Assembly: GCA_003213165.1 (NCBI GenBank) | Contig: QCNO01000002.1 | Location: 1 to 64,000, forward strand | DNA from: OCS155 cluster bacterium AG-426-D23 | GTDB taxonomy: Bacteria > Actinomycetota > Acidimicrobiia > Actinomarinales > Actinomarinaceae | Reading direction: 5' to 3' | DNA: 64,000 nucleotides | Shown here: positions 19,880-29,510 of the stretch, in pieces | Numbering within the stretch: the first letter of the stretch is position 1 | Layout: every line of letters starts with the position of its first letter | Notes under the pieces: model-generated | Database searches by the model: none | What the model was told of the DNA's origin: nothing | Seen by the model: only the letters and a program-made list of their open reading frames with translations | Translations under genes and position numbers: made by a program

Positions 19880-21087
19880 TAGTTTGTTATGAATTCTTCA
19901 TGTAGGACATTAAGAGCCTTCTCAATATCATTACTGCTGATAACACAGGATACTCTAATAGGAGAAGTCGATATCATTGATATATTAATTTTATTATTTC
20001 CCAAAGTTTTAAACATTTTTGAGGCAACTCCCGATTCTGATTTCATACCTGCACCGATTATAGAAATTCGAGCGATATTTTCATCTACGTCATAACCTTT
20101 TGCATCGAGTTGTTTTGAAATATTTTTTAAAGCATCTTCTACATCTTTTTGTTGTTCGGAGGGAGCAGTAAATGAAATATCAGTAATTGATTCTTTAGAT
20201 ACGTTTTGAACAATCATATCAACATTTATTCCAATCTCTGAAAGAGACCCAAAAACTGTACCAGCAATGCCTGGCTGATCAGGAACACCAAAAAGTGTGA
20301 ACTTAACTTCTTTATCATTATGGGTTACCCCACTTACAATTGCCTCTTCCATTTTTTTTTCTTTCACTACGGTACCTTTATTGTTTGTAAAAGTTGATTT
20401 TACAATTATTGGCACATTATACCTTCTACCAAATTCTACAGACCTAGCCATTAATACACCTGCTCCAGAAGAAGACATTTCAAGCATCTCGTCATAAGTA
20501 ATTTCATCAATTAGCTTTGCTGAATTAATAATTCTAGGATCCGCAGTAAATACCCCCTCCACATCAGTAAATATTTCACACTTTTCAGCACCAAGGGCAG
20601 CTGCTAAAGCAACCGCAGTGGCATCAGATCCTCCTCTGCCTAAGGTAGTTATTTCTTTCGTGTCACGATTAAAGCCTTGGAATCCTGCAACAATAACGAT
20701 GTCTCCTCGTTCAATGCCCTCTCTAACTCTTTCACCTGAGATTTCTTCAATTTCTGCTTTGCCGTGCCTAGATGTAGTAATTATTCCAGCTTGAGAACCT
20801 GTAAGAGAAAATGAACTATGACCCAAACTATTTAAATGCATTGAAAGTAGCGACATGGTTATTCTCTCGCCAGCAGATAACAACATATCCATCTCACGTG
20901 GAGTGGGTTGTTCGGAAAGCTCATTGGCTAAATCAATTAATTCATCTGTGCTTGATCCCATTGCTGAAGGCACAACTACAACTTCATACCCTTCTTTCTT
21001 ACGGTCAATTATTCTCTCCGCAACTATTTTTAGCGAGCTTGTGTCAGCTACGCTAGTTCCACCAAATTTTTGTACGATTAATTTCAT
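19879..21087 (-). CDS. lysC: aspartate kinase
   Basis: MKLIVQKFGGTSVAD, TLGRGGSDATAVALAAALGA; two ACT domains; overlaps asd. Confidence 0.96.
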   Translation of the reverse strand: MKLIVQKFGGTSVADTSSLKIVAERIIDRKKEGYEVVVVPSAMGSSTDELIDLANELSEQPTPREMDMLLSAGERITMSLLSMHLNSLGHSSFSLTGSQAGIITTSRHGKAEIEEISGERVREGIERGDIVIVAGFQGFNRDTKEITTLGRGGSDATAVALAAALGAEKCEIFTDVEGVFTADPRIINSAKLIDEITYDEMLEMSSSGAGVLMARSVEFGRRYNVPIIVKSTFTNNKGTVVKEKKMEEAIVSGVTHNDKEVKFTLFGVPDQPGIAGTVFGSLSEIGINVDMIVQNVSKESITDISFTAPSEQQKDVEDALKNISKQLDAKGYDVDENIARISIIGAGMKSESGVASKMFKTLGNNKINISMISTSPIRVSCVISSNDIEKALNVLHEEFITN

Positions 21088-21143
21088 TGGAAACATTCTA
21101 ATTAATTTATTAAAGAATTAAAGACCCTAGTACTCTAGTTTTT

Positions 21144-22022
21144 ATGAGTATAGATTTGCACATTCACTCAGTTAATTCTGATGGAACCTTCTCAGTAGAG
21201 GAAATCGTGAATCTTTCTAAGGAATTACAATTAGAAGCAATATCAATAACAGATCATGAATATTTAACTGAGGTGCCTTCCGATAATGACATAAAAATAG
21301 TTAAAGGAATTGAAGTTGGTGCAGATTGGAAGGAATTAAAGTCAAAAAATCCATTTGCTGGTATTCATCTCTTAGTCTATTTTTTAGACAGAAACACAAG
21401 TTTAAACGTAAGACTTGAAGAGATTAGAAGTAAGAAGAAAGAGAGAAATTATATAATTCTTGAAAGCTTGAAGAAATCAGGCATAGATATTGAAAAATCT
21501 GAGCTAGATCTCGTAAAAACTAAGGTGCCTGGTAGACCACACATTGCACAAATAATGGTTGAGAAGCAGTATGTAAGTAATGTAAGTGAAGCCTTTACAA
21601 AATTTTTAAGAAATGGGGTCATCCCCAATATAGATACTCATCAACTTGATATTGAAGAAATAATTCAATTATCAAAAGAATCAAAGTCGCTAATTTTTTT
21701 AGCACACCCTCATACTCTCATGAGCAGTGAATCATACAAAAAAAATCAAAATTGGGTTACTTCAGAATTTTTGACCTATCTAAAACAAATAAAAATGATG
21801 GGACTGAGTGGTCTAGAAGTTTACTACCCAGGTTATAACAATTCTGTAAAGGCTCAACTTATTGAAATTTGTGAAAGTTTAGATCTATTAATTTCTGGTG
21901 GGAGTGATTTTCATGGTGAAAATAAGCCAAATAATTTGCTTGGAATAGGTTATGAAAATAATCCAATAAAAGTTCCCTTAAATTTATTATCTAGAATGGA
22001 AGAAGCTTATGCAAAACTATAA
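21144..22022 (+). CDS. PHP domain phosphoesterase
   Basis: DLHIHSVNSDGTFSVEEIV, ITDHEY, ISGGSDFHGENKP. Confidence 0.88.
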   Translation: MSIDLHIHSVNSDGTFSVEEIVNLSKELQLEAISITDHEYLTEVPSDNDIKIVKGIEVGADWKELKSKNPFAGIHLLVYFLDRNTSLNVRLEEIRSKKKERNYIILESLKKSGIDIEKSELDLVKTKVPGRPHIAQIMVEKQYVSNVSEAFTKFLRNGVIPNIDTHQLDIEEIIQLSKESKSLIFLAHPHTLMSSESYKKNQNWVTSEFLTYLKQIKMMGLSGLEVYYPGYNNSVKAQLIEICESLDLLISGGSDFHGENKPNNLLGIGYENNPIKVPLNLLSRMEEAYAKL

Positions 22023-23490
22023 AAAATTGATGGGTTCTATATCTATAGTTACAGCTTCGTATGCTGCTAGTAGACTTTTAGGATTTTTTAGAGAGATTCT
22101 TCTAGCTAAATGGACTGGAGTTTCAGGTGCGACAGACACACTTGATTTAGCATTTATAATTCCAGATTTCTTGTTTTATCTTTCAGCTGGAGGTTACCTT
22201 GCCATAACTCTGATTCCCTTGATGAGTAGTAAGTCAGAAGAAAAATTAAATAACTATTTCTTGTCACTTTTATATGGGCTGTCTTTGGTTTTTATTTTAT
22301 TTTCAGCCATAGTTTTCTTGTTTAGATACCAATTGTCAGAGGTTCTAAATGTTGAGTCACCTGCATTCTTTATTGAGATATTTACCCCAATTATATTTAG
22401 TCAAATATTCTTTTTTATAGGGGCAATCCTTATGTCTTATCAGTATTTAAAGGAAAACTTCTTATTTGCATCACTTGCCCCATTGGTTTACAACAGTACG
22501 ATTATATTTTTTGGTTGGATCAACTCTAGTTCTCCAGAAAGTACAGTTAAAGGTTTCGCTATAGGTACTTTAGTCGGTTCAATAATTGGCCATTTAATAA
22601 TTCAGGTTATTGGTGCATCGAGGTCGGGTCTAAAATACAGTTTTGTACCTCCTCGACTGAGATATTTGAAAGAGTATCTATTTATCTCTTTACCCCTTGT
22701 TGTTGGACAATCAATTGCTGTAATTGATGAACAGCTTTTCAGAATTTTTGGGTCAATGCTTACTGTTGGTAGTGTTGCAACTTTTCGATACGCACGCAGG
22801 ATTGCCATACTTCCAGTTGGTATAATTGCTCAAGCAATTGGTGTTGCAAGTTATCCATTGCTTGCAAGATTGTTCAAAACAGACGAAATAGGCGAATTAG
22901 TACTTCTAGTTAGAAAACAACTCTCTTATCTGTTTTTATTCAATGGTGCCGTTATGGTCTTCTGTCTTGGTAATGCTGAATCTATAATTTCTATAATTTA
23001 CGAACGTGGAGCTTTCAATTCAACAAACACATTAACTGTGGCCAGTATATTTTCAATTGTTGTTTTTGCTATATTGCCTTGGTCTATGAATCAAGTTCTT
23101 ACAAGATCATATTATGTTCAAAAATTATTCTGGTTTCCTGTAATAAGCGGTACTGTTATTTCTATATTAACTACGATTCTTTTGCTTGTTATAGACAATA
23201 AAGATGCACAGACTTATGCTCTACTAATAACATTGTCTTTATTTGTTTATTCAATATATTTACTGATTAATTTAAAAGTTAAAAATATAAAAGTACTTAA
23301 CCTATCTCTAGTTAAAGATTACATTAAATCATGTGCAATTTTGATACTATCATTCTTTCTTTCTGAATTGTTAGTTTTTGAAGGTACATTCATACAACTT
23401 TCAACAAGCTTTGTAAGTATTGTAGGTTTGACTTTTACTTTTCTTGTATTGCTAAAATTTGAATATATTAATATTACGAAAAGAAACTAA
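22009..23490 (+). CDS. murJ: lipid II flippase MurJ/MviN family
   Basis: ASYAASRLLGFFREILLAKWTGVSGATDTLDLAFIIPDFL; multi-TM. Confidence 0.9.
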   Translation: MQNYKKLMGSISIVTASYAASRLLGFFREILLAKWTGVSGATDTLDLAFIIPDFLFYLSAGGYLAITLIPLMSSKSEEKLNNYFLSLLYGLSLVFILFSAIVFLFRYQLSEVLNVESPAFFIEIFTPIIFSQIFFFIGAILMSYQYLKENFLFASLAPLVYNSTIIFFGWINSSSPESTVKGFAIGTLVGSIIGHLIIQVIGASRSGLKYSFVPPRLRYLKEYLFISLPLVVGQSIAVIDEQLFRIFGSMLTVGSVATFRYARRIAILPVGIIAQAIGVASYPLLARLFKTDEIGELVLLVRKQLSYLFLFNGAVMVFCLGNAESIISIIYERGAFNSTNTLTVASIFSIVVFAILPWSMNQVLTRSYYVQKLFWFPVISGTVISILTTILLLVIDNKDAQTYALLITLSLFVYSIYLLINLKVKNIKVLNLSLVKDYIKSCAILILSFFLSELLVFEGTFIQLSTSFVSIVGLTFTFLVLLKFEYINITKRN

Positions 23491-23831
23491 TGCAAAAATT
23501 TCCATTAAAAAAAGGTCTGTCCAGTGCACAAGAATTGCATGAGGAAATAAACGATTATATAGATGTGTTAATGGGGCACATTAACCCCCCGATTGCAGAT
23601 GGGGTCGATACACTTTTTGAAGTTAGCAGTACATATCTGGCAAGAGCTAAAGAAATAGAGATAAAATTACTTGAAAGAGAAAGAAACACAAAAGTTGAGT
23701 CTGGAGACGAACTAAAAAAATTCAGAACTGGAGAGTTAAGAAGTTTTATAGAGTTGTGTAAAAGTGCTCAAAATCAAGGATCTCGAAGAATAACAGTCGC
23801 TTTAAGTGAATTAAATCTTAAAGAGAATTAG
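23490..23831 (+). CDS. hypothetical protein
   Basis: 113-aa ORF abutting murJ (stop/start overlap); no family recognised. Confidence 0.6.
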   Translation: MQKFPLKKGLSSAQELHEEINDYIDVLMGHINPPIADGVDTLFEVSSTYLARAKEIEIKLLERERNTKVESGDELKKFRTGELRSFIELCKSAQNQGSRRITVALSELNLKEN

Positions 23832-25357
23832 TCAATATTTTCGATATCAAAAACTTCACTAATGTTTTCTTGAACATTGTTTTCTGTACGAGAGTTTTCC
23901 GATAAGCCTTTTGCTGCCTTTACTTGTATAGAAACTTTTAGTCCCATTATTTTTGCTATTTCTGATTCAATAAATTCCAAAATATCTTGCGATTTTTTTA
24001 ACTCAGTAATTAAATAATCATTCTCATCATCAACATAAAGAGTCAGGTTTTCCTTGTCATCTATCTGAGGCCTTACCAAAGTAATATAGGAATATTTTCT
24101 AGGTGTAAGTGTGTTTTTTCCTTCTTGAAGTATTTTTGGCCAATATACATCAAAATTTTCTAGATCTTTTTTTGAGGCTTTATTTGTGCTTTTAGTTATT
24201 TTTTCAGTATTTTGTTTTGGTTTTGGCATTTGTTTTGAAGAAGGGATTTCTTTAACAACATCTTCTTGAATGTTCTGTTCACCCTCTAAAAGATCAACTC
24301 GCCTTGAAATTGATTTTATATCAGATGCGAGTTGGGGTTTAATTAATTTAATAAGGAATAATTCCAACTTTAATTCTTGAGAAGGTGCATTGACAATTGT
24401 TTGGTTAAGTTCATCCAATAAATCCAAGACTCTAGATAGCTGCTTAGCAGTTATAAATTCATTTGAATGTTTTACTAATGTGTTTTCACTTTCGCTAATA
24501 GCTAAAAAAGTATCATCATCAGGCAAATATTTGAAGTAAAAAATATTTCTAAATAACTCGGTAATAGAATTTAGGATGTCCAAAGGTTGAAGCCCTTTGC
24601 TGTAGTTAACTTTAAGAATATTTAGAATCTCAGATGTATCTTGTGTATTCATAGACTCAATAATTTGCTGTAAATCAGCAATAGAGACCTTGCCAAGAAT
24701 ACTGTACAAGTCATCGATGGTTGCTTTATTACCAAATGTATTATGGGTTTGTTCAAAAAGATTTATTGCATCACGTAATGAACCGTCGCTTTGATTAGCA
24801 ATATAGCTTAAGACATCATCATTAATTTTTATTTTTTCATTTTTACCAATCTCATTAAGTGTGCTTATAATTTCATCATTCCCAATTCTTTTAAAAGCTA
24901 TGTGAGTTGTTCTGCTTTTAATAGTTTCTAATACTCTTTCAGGTTCTGTGGTTGCAAGTATAAATATCACGTGCTCTGGTGGTTCCTCTAAAGTTTTTAA
25001 AAATGCATTTGATGCTGCATTAGATAACATATGTACTTCATCTAAAATAAATACTCTCTTTTTACCAGGGCTACTAGCTATAAAGTTGATACTGTCGTTT
25101 AACTCTCTAATGTCATCGACCTTATTATGGGAAGCTGCATCTATTTCTGTAATATCAAAGACCGGATCACAACCCAAAGTAGTTGCAATTATTCTTGCAA
25201 GTGAGGTTTTGCCAACACCTCTTGGTCCAGAAAATAAGTATGCATGACTTAGATTATTATTCTTTATTTGCTTTTCAATTAACGTTACAGCATCAGATTG
25301 ACCCACTAGCTTTTTTAAGCTATTAGGTCTGTATTTTCTATATAAGGCTTCTTGCAT
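23828..25357 (-). CDS. dnaX: DNA polymerase III subunit gamma/tau, lacking the usual Cys zinc module
   Basis: EALYRKYRPNSLKKLVGQ, GPRGVGKTSLARI, DEVHMLSNAASNAFLKTLEEPPEHVIFILATTEP. Confidence 0.93.
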   Translation of the reverse strand: MQEALYRKYRPNSLKKLVGQSDAVTLIEKQIKNNNLSHAYLFSGPRGVGKTSLARIIATTLGCDPVFDITEIDAASHNKVDDIRELNDSINFIASSPGKKRVFILDEVHMLSNAASNAFLKTLEEPPEHVIFILATTEPERVLETIKSRTTHIAFKRIGNDEIISTLNEIGKNEKIKINDDVLSYIANQSDGSLRDAINLFEQTHNTFGNKATIDDLYSILGKVSIADLQQIIESMNTQDTSEILNILKVNYSKGLQPLDILNSITELFRNIFYFKYLPDDDTFLAISESENTLVKHSNEFITAKQLSRVLDLLDELNQTIVNAPSQELKLELFLIKLIKPQLASDIKSISRRVDLLEGEQNIQEDVVKEIPSSKQMPKPKQNTEKITKSTNKASKKDLENFDVYWPKILQEGKNTLTPRKYSYITLVRPQIDDKENLTLYVDDENDYLITELKKSQDILEFIESEIAKIMGLKVSIQVKAAKGLSENSRTENNVQENISEVFDIENID

Positions 25358-25416
25358 ATCTATAAATGGTAATATCTTTACTTTCTATAATGCACTATAC
25401 AATTAAACTAAGTCAA

Positions 25417-25968
25417 ATGAGAATAGGAGTTGACTTAGATGGTGTTGTTGCCAATTTTACTAAAGGCTGGACAGAGCATTACAAAATAGAATTTGGTAAA
25501 GAAATACTTGAATCAGATATTATTAATTGGGGATTATCTAAACCTTTGACACATTTCGAAACAGAACTAGATTTCTGGGAATGGGCTAAAGAGATTAACG
25601 GAAGTTCAATATTTAGAAATTTAGAAACCTACGAAAATTCAGTTGAAGTTTTAACTAAGCTTGCTTTGAGTGGACATGAAATTGTAATTTTATCTTCAAA
25701 GCCATGGTGGTCAATACACGATACTTTAATGTGGCTTGGTGAAAACAAAATTCCTTCAAGAGAAATACATTTTATTGAGGATAAGTGGAGAGTTGAGTGT
25801 GATGTTTACATTGATGATGCACCACATCAAATAGAAAACTTTGTGAAAAAAGTACCTGACAAATTAATTTTACGTTTTGTGAGAGAGTACAACAGACCCG
25901 TAAGAGGTGCTGTAGATATACACAACTGGGCAGAATTAACTTCTTTACTTGAGGAACACAACTTGTAA
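25417..25968 (+). CDS. HAD-like 5'(3')-deoxyribonucleotidase family protein
   Basis: MRIGVDLDGVVANFTKGW ... DVYIDDAPHQIENF. Confidence 0.7.
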   Translation: MRIGVDLDGVVANFTKGWTEHYKIEFGKEILESDIINWGLSKPLTHFETELDFWEWAKEINGSSIFRNLETYENSVEVLTKLALSGHEIVILSSKPWWSIHDTLMWLGENKIPSREIHFIEDKWRVECDVYIDDAPHQIENFVKKVPDKLILRFVREYNRPVRGAVDIHNWAELTSLLEEHNL

Positions 25969-25977
25969 AGTAATTAT

Positions 25978-26955
25978 ATGAACGATTCATTTATCTTGAG
26001 AGACAGAAAGTGGAGAGAACAAAATGAACGCGTAACATTATCAAGTTATGCGACTTTTTCTGGAGATTCGAAAGGAAGAAGTAAAGAAGAACCTGAAGAT
26101 ACTTTTAGAACATGTTTTGAAAGAGATCGAGATAGAATAATTCACTCAAAAACTTTTCGGCGACTAAAACATAAAACACAAGTATTTATAAACCCTGATG
26201 GAGATCATTTTATTACAAGAATGACTCACACGCTAAACGTTACACAAATTGGAAGGTCAATCGCAAAAACGTTAGGGTTTAATACAGATCTTACTGAAGC
26301 AATATGTTTGGGTCATGATGTAGGACATTCCCCTTTTGGACATACCGGTGAAGAAGTATTAAATGAAATACTAGATGGTGGATGGAGTCACTCCGAAAAC
26401 TCAGTAAGAATGTTATCAGTAATTGAACCACTCAATCTTACAAAGGAAACTATTAATGGAATAGAAAAGCATCCATGGAAATTTAAGGAGCCTCCTTTTA
26501 CAAACGAAGGTCTAATTTGCAGGTATGCTGATAGAATCGCATATCTGTCTCACGATGTTGAAGATGCAATTCGAGCTAGAGTATTAAATAAAAATGACAT
26601 ACCAAAACATATTATTTCTCAACTTGGTAAACCAGGGAGTACTTGGATAAATTCCCTAGTTTCTGGAGTATTTAAAGCTTCCTCGGACGGTAGTGTCAAA
26701 ATGGATGAAGAAGTTTTAAATATTATGAATGATCTTAGAAAATTTATGTTTGAAAAAGTATATCTTAGAGATGAAACAAAAAAAGAAAGAGAAGAAGCAA
26801 AAAAAATTGTTGAAAAGCTTGTTTTGAATTTTGCTAATAATCCTGATTTGTTACCTAAGCAATATAGAACTAGTCAATTAGAAATAGAAAACGCTGTAGA
26901 CTACGTGGCAGGTATGACTGACAGGTTTGCCTTGAAAGAGTTTGAGAAATTATAA
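25978..26955 (+). CDS. dgt: deoxyguanosinetriphosphate triphosphohydrolase-like protein
   Basis: HSKTFRRLKHKTQVF, RMTHTLNVTQIGRSIAKTLGFN, GHDVGHSPFGHTGE HD motif. Confidence 0.93.
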   Translation: MNDSFILRDRKWREQNERVTLSSYATFSGDSKGRSKEEPEDTFRTCFERDRDRIIHSKTFRRLKHKTQVFINPDGDHFITRMTHTLNVTQIGRSIAKTLGFNTDLTEAICLGHDVGHSPFGHTGEEVLNEILDGGWSHSENSVRMLSVIEPLNLTKETINGIEKHPWKFKEPPFTNEGLICRYADRIAYLSHDVEDAIRARVLNKNDIPKHIISQLGKPGSTWINSLVSGVFKASSDGSVKMDEEVLNIMNDLRKFMFEKVYLRDETKKEREEAKKIVEKLVLNFANNPDLLPKQYRTSQLEIENAVDYVAGMTDRFALKEFEKL

Positions 26956-27771
26956 TTATTCCCCTTTAAATTTAGGTTCTCTTTTTTCCATTCGAGCATA
27001 GATACCCTCTTTCAAATCTTCAGAACTTAAAAATGAAGTACTCCACATTCTTACTAGATCTAATGATTGATCAGAAGTAAGTTCTTCACCTTTGTCAAGA
27101 ATCATCTTTACTCCCCTCATTACTAGAGGTGAATTAGACGCAATTTCTTTGGCTAAATCCATGGCTCCATTTATAAGTTCTTCATGGGTATCAAACGTAT
27201 GATTAACAAACCCTATTTCCATTGCATATTCACCGTCAAAAGTTTTTCCAGTATACGCAAGTTCCCTTAATAATCCTTTAGAGATAATCTTTGGCATTCT
27301 TTGTAAGGCTCCCACGTCTGCAACTAACCCTAACTTGGATTCTCCAATTGAAAATTTTGCATCTTTTGTTGAAAGTCTAATGTCACAAGATGCTACTAAG
27401 TTTGTTGCCCCACCAATGCTATGTCCCTGAATAGCAGCAATTGTTGGTTTTTGAGTCTTGGCAACTGCAGTAAAAGCATCTTGAAATTTTTTTGTAATTT
27501 CCATGATTTCAATTCTTTCTTTTGCATTAGTTTTTAAATCTTCATTCAAGTCAAAAGCACTTACAAGTAAATTTATGTCTATACCCGCAGAAAAGGTATC
27601 CCCTTTCGCTGCAATAATAATTACCCTTACTTCATTGTTGTCATCTAATTCTTTGATTAATTCTGGTAGGCCAAACCATAATTCATCATTTAATGCATTT
27701 TTCTTCTCTGGACGGTTGAACCAAATTAACCCTACGTTGTCTATTACTTCTGAAAATATTTTTTTATCCAT
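26956..27771 (-). CDS. enoyl-CoA hydratase/isomerase family protein
   Basis: NRPEKKNALNDEL, GDTFSAGIDI, IQGHSIGGATNLVASCDIRLSTKDAKF. Confidence 0.9.
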   Translation of the reverse strand: MDKKIFSEVIDNVGLIWFNRPEKKNALNDELWFGLPELIKELDDNNEVRVIIIAAKGDTFSAGIDINLLVSAFDLNEDLKTNAKERIEIMEITKKFQDAFTAVAKTQKPTIAAIQGHSIGGATNLVASCDIRLSTKDAKFSIGESKLGLVADVGALQRMPKIISKGLLRELAYTGKTFDGEYAMEIGFVNHTFDTHEELINGAMDLAKEIASNSPLVMRGVKMILDKGEELTSDQSLDLVRMWSTSFLSSEDLKEGIYARMEKREPKFKGE

Positions 27772-27805
27772 ACTTACCTAGATTCTATATTACTAAAATA
27801 ACAAG

Positions 27806-28471
27806 ATGGATGTATTCGAAGCACTTTATACAACAAGGGCTATGCGGCGAGTAAAAGAAGATCCTATTCCAGACAACATCATAAAGTCAATGATTGATTC
27901 TGCAATACGTGCGCCTAGTGGATCAAACAGACAAAATTGGAAATTTTTAGTCGTAACAGACAAAAATATACGAGAAAAATTAAGTAATATTTATAGGGAG
28001 ACTTGGGATTACTACATAAATTCTTTTTTAAACAGTGCTAAGGATCCTGGTGCGTCAAGTTTAAAAAAACAGAATGATAAAGATATTGAGACTATTAGAA
28101 GAATAAGTAACTCTGCTTCCTGGCTGGCAGAAAATTATCACAAAGTACCTTTACTTGTCTTAGCATTATCAAGAAATGATCCAACAGGGTCATCAATTTA
28201 CCCAGCGATATGGAACTTAATGTTAGCAGCGAGAGGCCATGGTATTGGTACATGCTTAACAACAGTTATGAGTTTTGAAACTGAGAAGGTCTTTGAAGTA
28301 TTAAACATACCAAATGACAAGGGTTGGACCTTAAATGCAACTATTACTGCAGGGTATCCACTTGGTAAATGGGGAGTAGCCGAGCGAAAGCCGGTTGATG
28401 ATGTAACTTATTTAAACACCTGGGGTAACAAGACAAACTGGAATCTAGAACAACCTCTATGGAATTACTAA
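27806..28471 (+). CDS. nitroreductase family protein
   Basis: TTRAMRRVKEDPIPDNIIKSMIDSAIRAPSGSNRQNWKFLVV. Confidence 0.9.
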   Translation: MDVFEALYTTRAMRRVKEDPIPDNIIKSMIDSAIRAPSGSNRQNWKFLVVTDKNIREKLSNIYRETWDYYINSFLNSAKDPGASSLKKQNDKDIETIRRISNSASWLAENYHKVPLLVLALSRNDPTGSSIYPAIWNLMLAARGHGIGTCLTTVMSFETEKVFEVLNIPNDKGWTLNATITAGYPLGKWGVAERKPVDDVTYLNTWGNKTNWNLEQPLWNY

Positions 28472-28519
28472 TTTTGTAATCGATTAGAAAAGATACTTTC
28501 CAACCATTAAGCTCAAATT

Positions 28520-29107
28520 ATGAGGTTTTTAAATCGATTACTATTAATTGTTTTATTAATATTTTCTGTCAGTTGTAGTAACTCTGGTCAAGAAAATAAT
28601 GTAACTCAAGACATTCAAATAACTGACGCTACAGAGGCTGGGGTTGAAGTCAAAGAGCCTGCTAACAGCATCTGGGTTTCTGCAAAAAAAGGTGACATTG
28701 AATCTATAAGACAACATATTGCATTCGGAACAGATTTAAATTCTGTTGGTTCCAGCAGAGATGAAACAGCATTAATCATTGCTGCGTGCCAGGGACACGT
28801 TGAAGTTGTTGATTTATTGGTAAAAGAAGGTGTTGATCTTAACATTCAAAATAACGAAGGTGTTACTGCACAGTTCTGTGCGGTATTTTTTGGACGTACA
28901 GAAATAGTACAAATTCTTAGTGATGCTGGAGCAGATCCAAATATAGTTATGAGTCAAGATCTGACTGCAATGGACCTTGTTTCTGTAGAGTGGGGAGATA
29001 CACGGGAATCCGCAGTAAGACTTTACAAACTTAAGTATCAGGTTAGTTTTGGTGTTGATGAAATAAGAGCCGAACATCCTTTAATAATGGAAATTTTAAA
29101 CAAATAA
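28520..29107 (+). CDS. ankyrin-repeat lipoprotein
   Basis: Lipobox FSVSCSNS; ankyrin units DETALIIAACQGHVEVVDLLVKEGVDLNIQNNEG. Confidence 0.8.
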   Translation: MRFLNRLLLIVLLIFSVSCSNSGQENNVTQDIQITDATEAGVEVKEPANSIWVSAKKGDIESIRQHIAFGTDLNSVGSSRDETALIIAACQGHVEVVDLLVKEGVDLNIQNNEGVTAQFCAVFFGRTEIVQILSDAGADPNIVMSQDLTAMDLVSVEWGDTRESAVRLYKLKYQVSFGVDEIRAEHPLIMEILNK

Positions 29108-29124
29108 AATTTTTTAAAATTTTG

Positions 29125-29198
29125 CACGCCCGGAGGGAGTCGAACCCCCAACCTTCTGATCCGTAGTCAGATGCTCTATCCAGTTAAGCTACGGGCGC
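29125..29198 (-). tRNA. tRNA-Arg(ACG)
   Basis: Minus strand GCGCCCGTAGCTTAACTGGATAGAGCATCTGACTACGGATCAGAAGGTTGGGGGTTCGACTCCCTCCGGGCGTG; anticodon loop CTACGGA. Confidence 0.92.
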
Positions 29199-29202
29199 TT
29201 TG

Positions 29203-29289
29203 CGGAGAGGGAGGGATTCGAACCCTCGAGGGAATTGCTTCCCCACTCGCTTAGCAGGCGAGCACTTTAGGCCACTCAGTCACCTCTCC
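29203..29289 (-). tRNA. tRNA-Ser(GCT)
   Basis: GGAGAGG...CTCGC-CTGCTAA-GCGAG...GGTTCGAATCC...CCTCTCCG with long variable arm. Confidence 0.92.
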
Positions 29290-29296
29290 AAGTACG

Positions 29297-29382
29297 CGGA
29301 GGGAGTGGGATTCGAACCCACGGTATGGAATACATACAATAGTTTTCAAGACTATCGCCTTCGTCCGCTCGGCCATCCCTCC
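29297..29382 (-). tRNA. tRNA-Ser(TGA)
   Basis: GGAGGGA...ATAGT-CTTGAAA-ACTAT...GGGTTCGAATCCC...TCCCTCCG. Confidence 0.92.
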
Positions 29383-29396
29383 AGATGGTTTTTACG

Positions 29397-29485
29397 CGGA
29401 GGGAGAGGGATTCGAACCCTCGAAGGGGATAAACCCTTACACGCTTTCCAAGCGTGCGCACTAGGCCAGACTATGCGATCCCTCC
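29397..29485 (-). tRNA. tRNA-Ser(GGA)
   Basis: GGAGGGA...ACGCT-TGGA-AAGCGT anticodon arm, long variable arm, GGGTTCGAATCCC...TCCCTCCG. Confidence 0.92.
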
Positions 29486-29510
29486 GAATAAACCTGAGAT
29501 TCTATTTTAG

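Noticed and set aside
29297-29382. Possible tRNA-Sec because of the TGA in the anticodon loop
   Set aside because: The anticodon is 5'-UGA-3', which reads UCA (Ser). tRNA-Sec would need anticodon UCA and a longer acceptor/T domain. No selC is visible in the window.
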